From Holosporales bacterium (lineage in GTDB: Bacteria; Pseudomonadota; Alphaproteobacteria; RUG11792): a stretch of 10,135 bases of DNA. This document shows positions 7,131 to 10,135 of this stretch, one piece after another (the stretch's first letter is position 1; the number at the start of each line of letters is the position of its first letter). A program made the position numbers and the translations under genes. Location of the stretch: assembly GCA_031267545.1 (NCBI GenBank), contig JAIRYU010000050.1, positions 1 through 10,135 on the forward strand, given 5' to 3'. The notes under the pieces are model-generated. The model was not told where the DNA came from. It ran no database searches and worked only from the letters and a program-made list of their open reading frames with translations.

Positions 7131-7160
7131 TGTATGTAGTAGTTGTTATGGTTACATACA
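7131..7160 (+). promoter_or_regulatory. Stem-loop at the start of the predicted rne leader
   Basis: TGTATGTA (7131-7138) and TACATACA (7153-7160) form an 8-bp stem with a 14-base loop. It lies only a few bases after the predicted transcription start. The stem is A/T-rich apart from two G/C pairs. In E. coli the rne leader is long and structured and mediates RNase E autoregulation; the same role here is inference from position only. Confidence 0.3.
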
Positions 7161-7327
7161 TACCCCCCGCTACGTTTTGTCTCGCCTTCAGCCCGACAAC
7201 TTGGTACACTGATCTCGATGTTAGCGATGGAGATTTGTTCTATGTTTCGGACATATGCGGTTGTAGGTTACGGTGTTCGCTCATGGTTTATAGCAAAGAA
7301 AATTTACCGAGGATTTATCTATAAGGA

Positions 7328-9241
7328 ATGTCTGGAAAATTATTGATCGACGCCAGCTGCGCGGACGAGACTAGAATTGCCGTTATTGGAGCCGACGGGA
7401 AGCTTGAGATTTTTGAAACTGAGCACTCTTTGAGCAAGCCCCTTAAGGGAAACATATATCTGGCTAAAATTGTTAGAATCGAGCCGTCCATTCAGGCCGC
7501 TTTCATTGACTACGGCACGGATAAGCACGGCTTCCTCCCCTTCACAGAAATTCATTATGAGTATTTTAGCAAAAACTCCACGAAAGCAAACGGCGCGACG
7601 GTAGTTGATAGCGATCATATAGAGAATGGCAATGATCCTGAAAATACTGGCGAGAAACGGAATATTAGTCACACAAGAATACAAGGCGTTATTACTCAAA
7701 AGCAGGTTGTCCTCGTTCAGGCCGAAAAAGAAATTCGCGGAAACAAATGCGCGTTTTTTTCTACGTTCATAAGTTTGCCTGGCAGATACTGTGTGCTAGC
7801 GCCCAATCCTCCCAAAGGCAAGAAAAATGCTGTTTCAAAAAAAATAGAAGCCTCAGAGAAAGAAAGACTTAAGGAAATAATTCAGCAACTTGATGTGCCG
7901 GCGGAAATGAACTGCATTGTAAGAACCGCCGGGGAAAATAGAACAAAGCAGGAGATTAAGCGGGATTTCGAATACCTGCGCAGGCTGTGGGACGAGATCC
8001 GTGAGAAAATGGCGAATTCAACGGCTCCAAGTTTGGTGTACGAAGAGGGGAATATTATCAAACGAGGAATCCGGGACCTCTATCAAAGAAATATGGATGG
8101 CATCGTCGTCCATGGGATGGACGCCTACAAAGAAGCAAAATCATTCATGAATATATTTACCCCGAGTCAAATCAAAAAGGTGGCGTTACATGAAGATACT
8201 GCGTCTAGTTTGTTTTGCAAATATGGCATTGAGGACTCTGTGTCAAATATACTGTCCCCGGTTGTTCAACTACCGTCTGGCGGAACTATAGTTATTAATG
8301 CAACTGAAGCGCTAACTGCCATAGACGTTAACTCGGGGAAAATGAGAAATGAACGTAATTTTAACGGTACTGCGTTGCGGACTAATCTAGAGGCGGTCAC
8401 TGAAATCGCAATACAGATTAGGTTACGCGATATCGCTGGCATCATCGTTGTAGATTTTATCGACATGGATAACGACGAGGCTGTAGCGCAAGTTGAAAAG
8501 AAGATGCGAGAATCCATGAAAGGAGACAGCGCAAACGTTCGCATCGGCAAGATATCACAGTTTGGATTGATCGAAATGTCTAGGCAGCGTATGCGTATGA
8601 GCGTGGCAGAGTCAAGCTTCGTGCAGTGTCCTCACTGCAATGGATGCGGTCGTATACTGTCAGACGAGGCAGTCGCGATCTCGGTGATTCGTAAGGCGGA
8701 GGCTGAGCTTATTCGTAAAAATGCGCAGCATATTACGGTTGAGGTTGCAAAGGGAGTCGACCTATTCATCCTAAATCACAAGAGAAGATTGATTTCCGAG
8801 TTGGAAACTACGCGCTCCGCTTTCGTGGAGATCGTGTCGAATCCGTCCCTCTTGCCAACCGATTGCAATGTAACAGTCAGTGAACCGCGGGTAAGCGAAT
8901 ACCTTGCCGCCACGCGCGACAAACGAAAGCAAAACGGGAAACCCGACAACAACAAACCTTCTGCGGAAAATACAGAGCGCAACCAGACAGAAGAACCTGA
9001 TGCAGTAGTTACAGCCGCTACGAACTCTGGAGCTCGTAATTCGAGTCAGAGGAAGCGCGGTAGGTATGTAAAACGCAAGGCGGCAGTAGGCAAAACCCCA
9101 GCCGCTAACCCGGTTGCCCAAGAAGCGGATACTCCTACTAATCCGAAGATAGTAGACACAGTTACAGAATCGCATGTGGCGGATATAAACGCGAAGCCGC
9201 CGCGAAGCTCTTGGATCAGGAAGATATTTACCGGCGAATAG
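7328..9241 (+). CDS. rne: Ribonuclease E (RNase E/G family endoribonuclease)
   Basis: This 637-residue protein cuts single-stranded, A/U-rich RNA at 5'-monophosphorylated ends and drives mRNA decay and rRNA/tRNA processing. The N-terminus MSGKLLIDAS...TRIAVI is typical. The S1 RNA-binding domain spans about 36-160 and includes a polar insert at about 81-113. The 5'-sensor/RNase H region follows, with RTAGENRTKQEIKRDFEYL (199-217). The DNase I-like catalytic domain has the metal-binding aspartates in AIDVN (D333) and VVDFIDM (D376). The zinc-link is CPHC (C434, C437). Beyond about residue 520 the tail is low-complexity, with a basic patch RKRGRYVKRK (575-584), and it ends SSWIRKIFTGE. The length lies between E. 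coli RNase G (489) and RNase E (1061), so the degradosome scaffold is short. The end resembles the Trp-containing C-terminal PNPase-binding box of alphaproteobacterial RNase E in reduced form (inference). AAGGA touches the ATG and GAGGA lies 14 bases away, neither at ideal spacing; the start is fixed by family alignment. Confidence 0.95.
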   Translation: MSGKLLIDASCADETRIAVIGADGKLEIFETEHSLSKPLKGNIYLAKIVRIEPSIQAAFIDYGTDKHGFLPFTEIHYEYFSKNSTKANGATVVDSDHIENGNDPENTGEKRNISHTRIQGVITQKQVVLVQAEKEIRGNKCAFFSTFISLPGRYCVLAPNPPKGKKNAVSKKIEASEKERLKEIIQQLDVPAEMNCIVRTAGENRTKQEIKRDFEYLRRLWDEIREKMANSTAPSLVYEEGNIIKRGIRDLYQRNMDGIVVHGMDAYKEAKSFMNIFTPSQIKKVALHEDTASSLFCKYGIEDSVSNILSPVVQLPSGGTIVINATEALTAIDVNSGKMRNERNFNGTALRTNLEAVTEIAIQIRLRDIAGIIVVDFIDMDNDEAVAQVEKKMRESMKGDSANVRIGKISQFGLIEMSRQRMRMSVAESSFVQCPHCNGCGRILSDEAVAISVIRKAEAELIRKNAQHITVEVAKGVDLFILNHKRRLISELETTRSAFVEIVSNPSLLPTDCNVTVSEPRVSEYLAATRDKRKQNGKPDNNKPSAENTERNQTEEPDAVVTAATNSGARNSSQRKRGRYVKRKAAVGKTPAANPVAQEADTPTNPKIVDTVTESHVADINAKPPRSSWIRKIFTGE

Positions 9242-9255
9242 CGGCCTTAAACAAC

Positions 9256-9275
9256 ATTAGGTCTGACAGACTAAT
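9256..9275. terminator. Candidate terminator between convergent rne and nth
   Basis: ATTA-(G)-GTCT pairs with AGAC-TAAT around a GAC loop: 8 bp with one bulged G. It lies 14 bases after the rne stop. On the plus strand no T run follows. On the minus strand, coming from nth, GTTGTTTAA follows. It may serve either gene; strength is modest. Confidence 0.35.
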
Positions 9276-9333
9276 ACTTAAAGCGAGCGAATCCCGTATA
9301 AGATTGGTTCGTTCCATAAGATAGTTATGCTAA

Positions 9334-9368
9334 GCGGAATATGGATCTAGGCGCCAGAGTTGTTCCGC
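9334..9368 (-). terminator. Weak stem-loop just past the nth stop
   Basis: GCGGAA (9334-9339) and TTCCGC (9363-9368) can pair around a 23-base interior that contains a short imperfect inner stem centred on GGCGCC. It begins 5 bases beyond the nth stop on the minus strand. No clear T run follows, so factor-dependent ending or mRNA 3' protection is as likely as intrinsic termination. Confidence 0.25.
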
Positions 9369-9373
9369 GCGGG

Positions 9374-10033
9374 TTAAGGAGCTTGACCGCGGCGATTGCC
9401 GTTATATCCCCGCTTTTGGCGATGTGGGCATAGGTCTAGTATCGGACATTTTGGGCAGTCCGGCGACGCGGCTTTGCAAACATAGCGGCCGTGTAATACA
9501 AGCCAGTTGCTGGCGTTGACATGAAATCTATCGGGAATGACGCGGGTAAGATCCGCCTCTATAGCAAGCGGACTTTTGGCATGGCTGAGACCTAGCCGTT
9601 TCGAGACCCTCATTACGTGTGTGTCCACTGCTATGTACGCCTCTCCAAACAAATGATTGAGTATGACGTTTGCGGATTTACGACCGATGCCTGGCAGTTG
9701 CTCGAGTTCTTGACGCGTCCTAGGAACTTTCGAATCATATTTTGATAGCAGGAGTTTGGATAGCTCGATAATATTTTTAGCCTTGTTGTTATATAGTCCG
9801 ATCGATTTAATATGCTGTTTCAGCCCGTCAATTCCTAGCGCTAACATTTGCCGCGGCTCGTCCGCGATTTTGAACAAGCCTTCCGTTGCGTTATTTACCG
9901 AGCGATCTGTGGCTTGCGCGGAAAGTAATACGCTTACTACGAATGTGAATTCGTTGCGCGCGGAAAGCTCGCTCCGCGGGTGTGGGTTGTTGATCTCAAA
10001 TCTCTCGAAGATTTCGTACGCTCTAGCGGGCAT
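9374..10033 (-). CDS. nth: Endonuclease III (DNA glycosylase/AP lyase)
   Basis: This 219-residue protein (E. coli Nth: 211) removes oxidised pyrimidines and nicks the resulting abasic site in base excision repair. Visible features are LLSAQATD (36-43), the helix-hairpin-helix LPGIGRKSA (113-121) with catalytic lysine K119, and the catalytic aspartate D137 in VDTHVMR. The [4Fe-4S] loop is C186-X6-C193-X2-C196-X5-C202. All key residues are present, so the enzyme should be active. The ATG at 10033 is preceded immediately by an in-frame TAA, which fixes the start. That ATG lies inside the last codons of ligA, giving an 11-base overlap and implying translational coupling; the Shine-Dalgarno is weak. 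The short basic tail (RQKRGYNGNRRGQ) after the cluster is extra compared with E. coli. Confidence 0.96.
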   Translation of the reverse strand: MPARAYEIFERFEINNPHPRSELSARNEFTFVVSVLLSAQATDRSVNNATEGLFKIADEPRQMLALGIDGLKQHIKSIGLYNNKAKNIIELSKLLLSKYDSKVPRTRQELEQLPGIGRKSANVILNHLFGEAYIAVDTHVMRVSKRLGLSHAKSPLAIEADLTRVIPDRFHVNASNWLVLHGRYVCKAASPDCPKCPILDLCPHRQKRGYNGNRRGQAP

Positions 10034-10135
10034 TTACCATATCCATAAACTCACTCTCTGATATGACGGCTACGTCGAGCTCTTGCGCGGCCTTTAGTTT
10101 AGCTCCAGAATTTTCGCCTACTACTACAAAGTCTG
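10023..10135 (-). CDS. ligA: NAD-dependent DNA ligase, C-terminal BRCT end only
   Basis: Only the last 36 codons are inside the window; the rest lies to the right. The peptide DFVVVGENSGAKLKAAQELD, then VAVISESEFMDMVNAR and a TAG at 10025-10023, matches the end of the LigA BRCT domain: the VVGE.aGSKL..A.ELgV.i..E.eF pattern. LigA seals nicks in replication and repair using NAD+. Its stop overlaps the nth start by 11 bases, so a nick-sealing enzyme and a base-excision enzyme share a transcript. Another BRCT protein is conceivable, but the spacing and sequence favour LigA. Confidence 0.85.
   Translation of the reverse strand, partial: DFVVVGENSGAKLKAAQELDVAVISESEFMDMVNAR

Larger units (their letters stand above)
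6749..7327. other. Divergent intergenic region between ppiD and rne
   Basis: This 579-base stretch separates two divergently transcribed genes and must hold promoters for both. I see a + strand promoter candidate (7092-7120) and hairpins at 6750-6762, 6833-6855, 7061-7075 (5 bp, TCCAC/GTGGA) and 7131-7160. I found no convincing minus-strand promoter for ppiD. Open frames across it have no recognisable product and no ribosome binding site. No tRNA or known RNA fold was recognised. Confidence 0.6.

Noticed and set aside
7043..7324. 93-codon plus-strand frame ending three bases before rne
   Set aside because: The translation has seven cysteines and a hydrophobic stretch, and the position is suggestive, but there is no ribosome binding site and the frame covers the likely rne promoter. 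It would need conservation in relatives to be credible.
1..10135. CRISPR array, insertion sequence, integrase site or prophage genes
   Set aside because: I saw no regularly spaced direct repeats, no transposase or integrase coding sequence, and no terminal inverted repeats flanking a gene.

Overview
The window looks like a piece of an alphaproteobacterial chromosome. The evidence is the match of RNase E, the AddA-type helicase, the PpiD-like chaperone, endonuclease III and the LigA tail to alphaproteobacterial family members as I remember them. The AddA homologue is short and nuclease-less, RNase E has a short tail, and there are poorly conserved neighbours, including a secreted protein and a MORN-like repeat protein. 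Together these fit a divergent, possibly host-associated lineage (Rickettsiales/Holosporales-like). That placement is inference, not something the sequence proves.

Layout. Bases 1-945 (+) hold the 3' part of a coding region open to the left edge. It encodes an alpha-helical protein with three degenerate ~72-residue repeats and an acidic/Gly/Ser tail. It converges on a minus-strand cluster across a strong hairpin terminator at 1024-1048. Read in transcription order on the minus strand, that cluster is a ppiD-like periplasmic chaperone (6748-4796), an unrecognised exported protein (4714-4058), a YwqK/MORN-like repeat protein (4044-3469) and a UvrD-type AddA helicase lacking the nuclease domain (3465-1063). 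The last three genes are separated by only 13 and 3 bases and are probably co-transcribed.

A 579-base intergenic region (6749-7327) separates ppiD from the divergent RNase E gene (7328-9241, +). It holds a plausible + strand promoter about 200 bases upstream of rne and several hairpins. rne converges on a minus-strand pair at the right edge: the last 36 codons of ligA, whose stop overlaps the start of nth (endonuclease III) by 11 bases.

Functionally the window mixes DNA repair (AddA-like helicase, Nth, LigA), RNA turnover (RNase E) and envelope protein folding (PpiD). I found no mobile element, tRNA, rRNA or CRISPR array. The less ordinary parts are the left-edge repeat protein, the MORN/exported-protein/helicase operon with its nuclease-less AddA, and the structured leader of rne.
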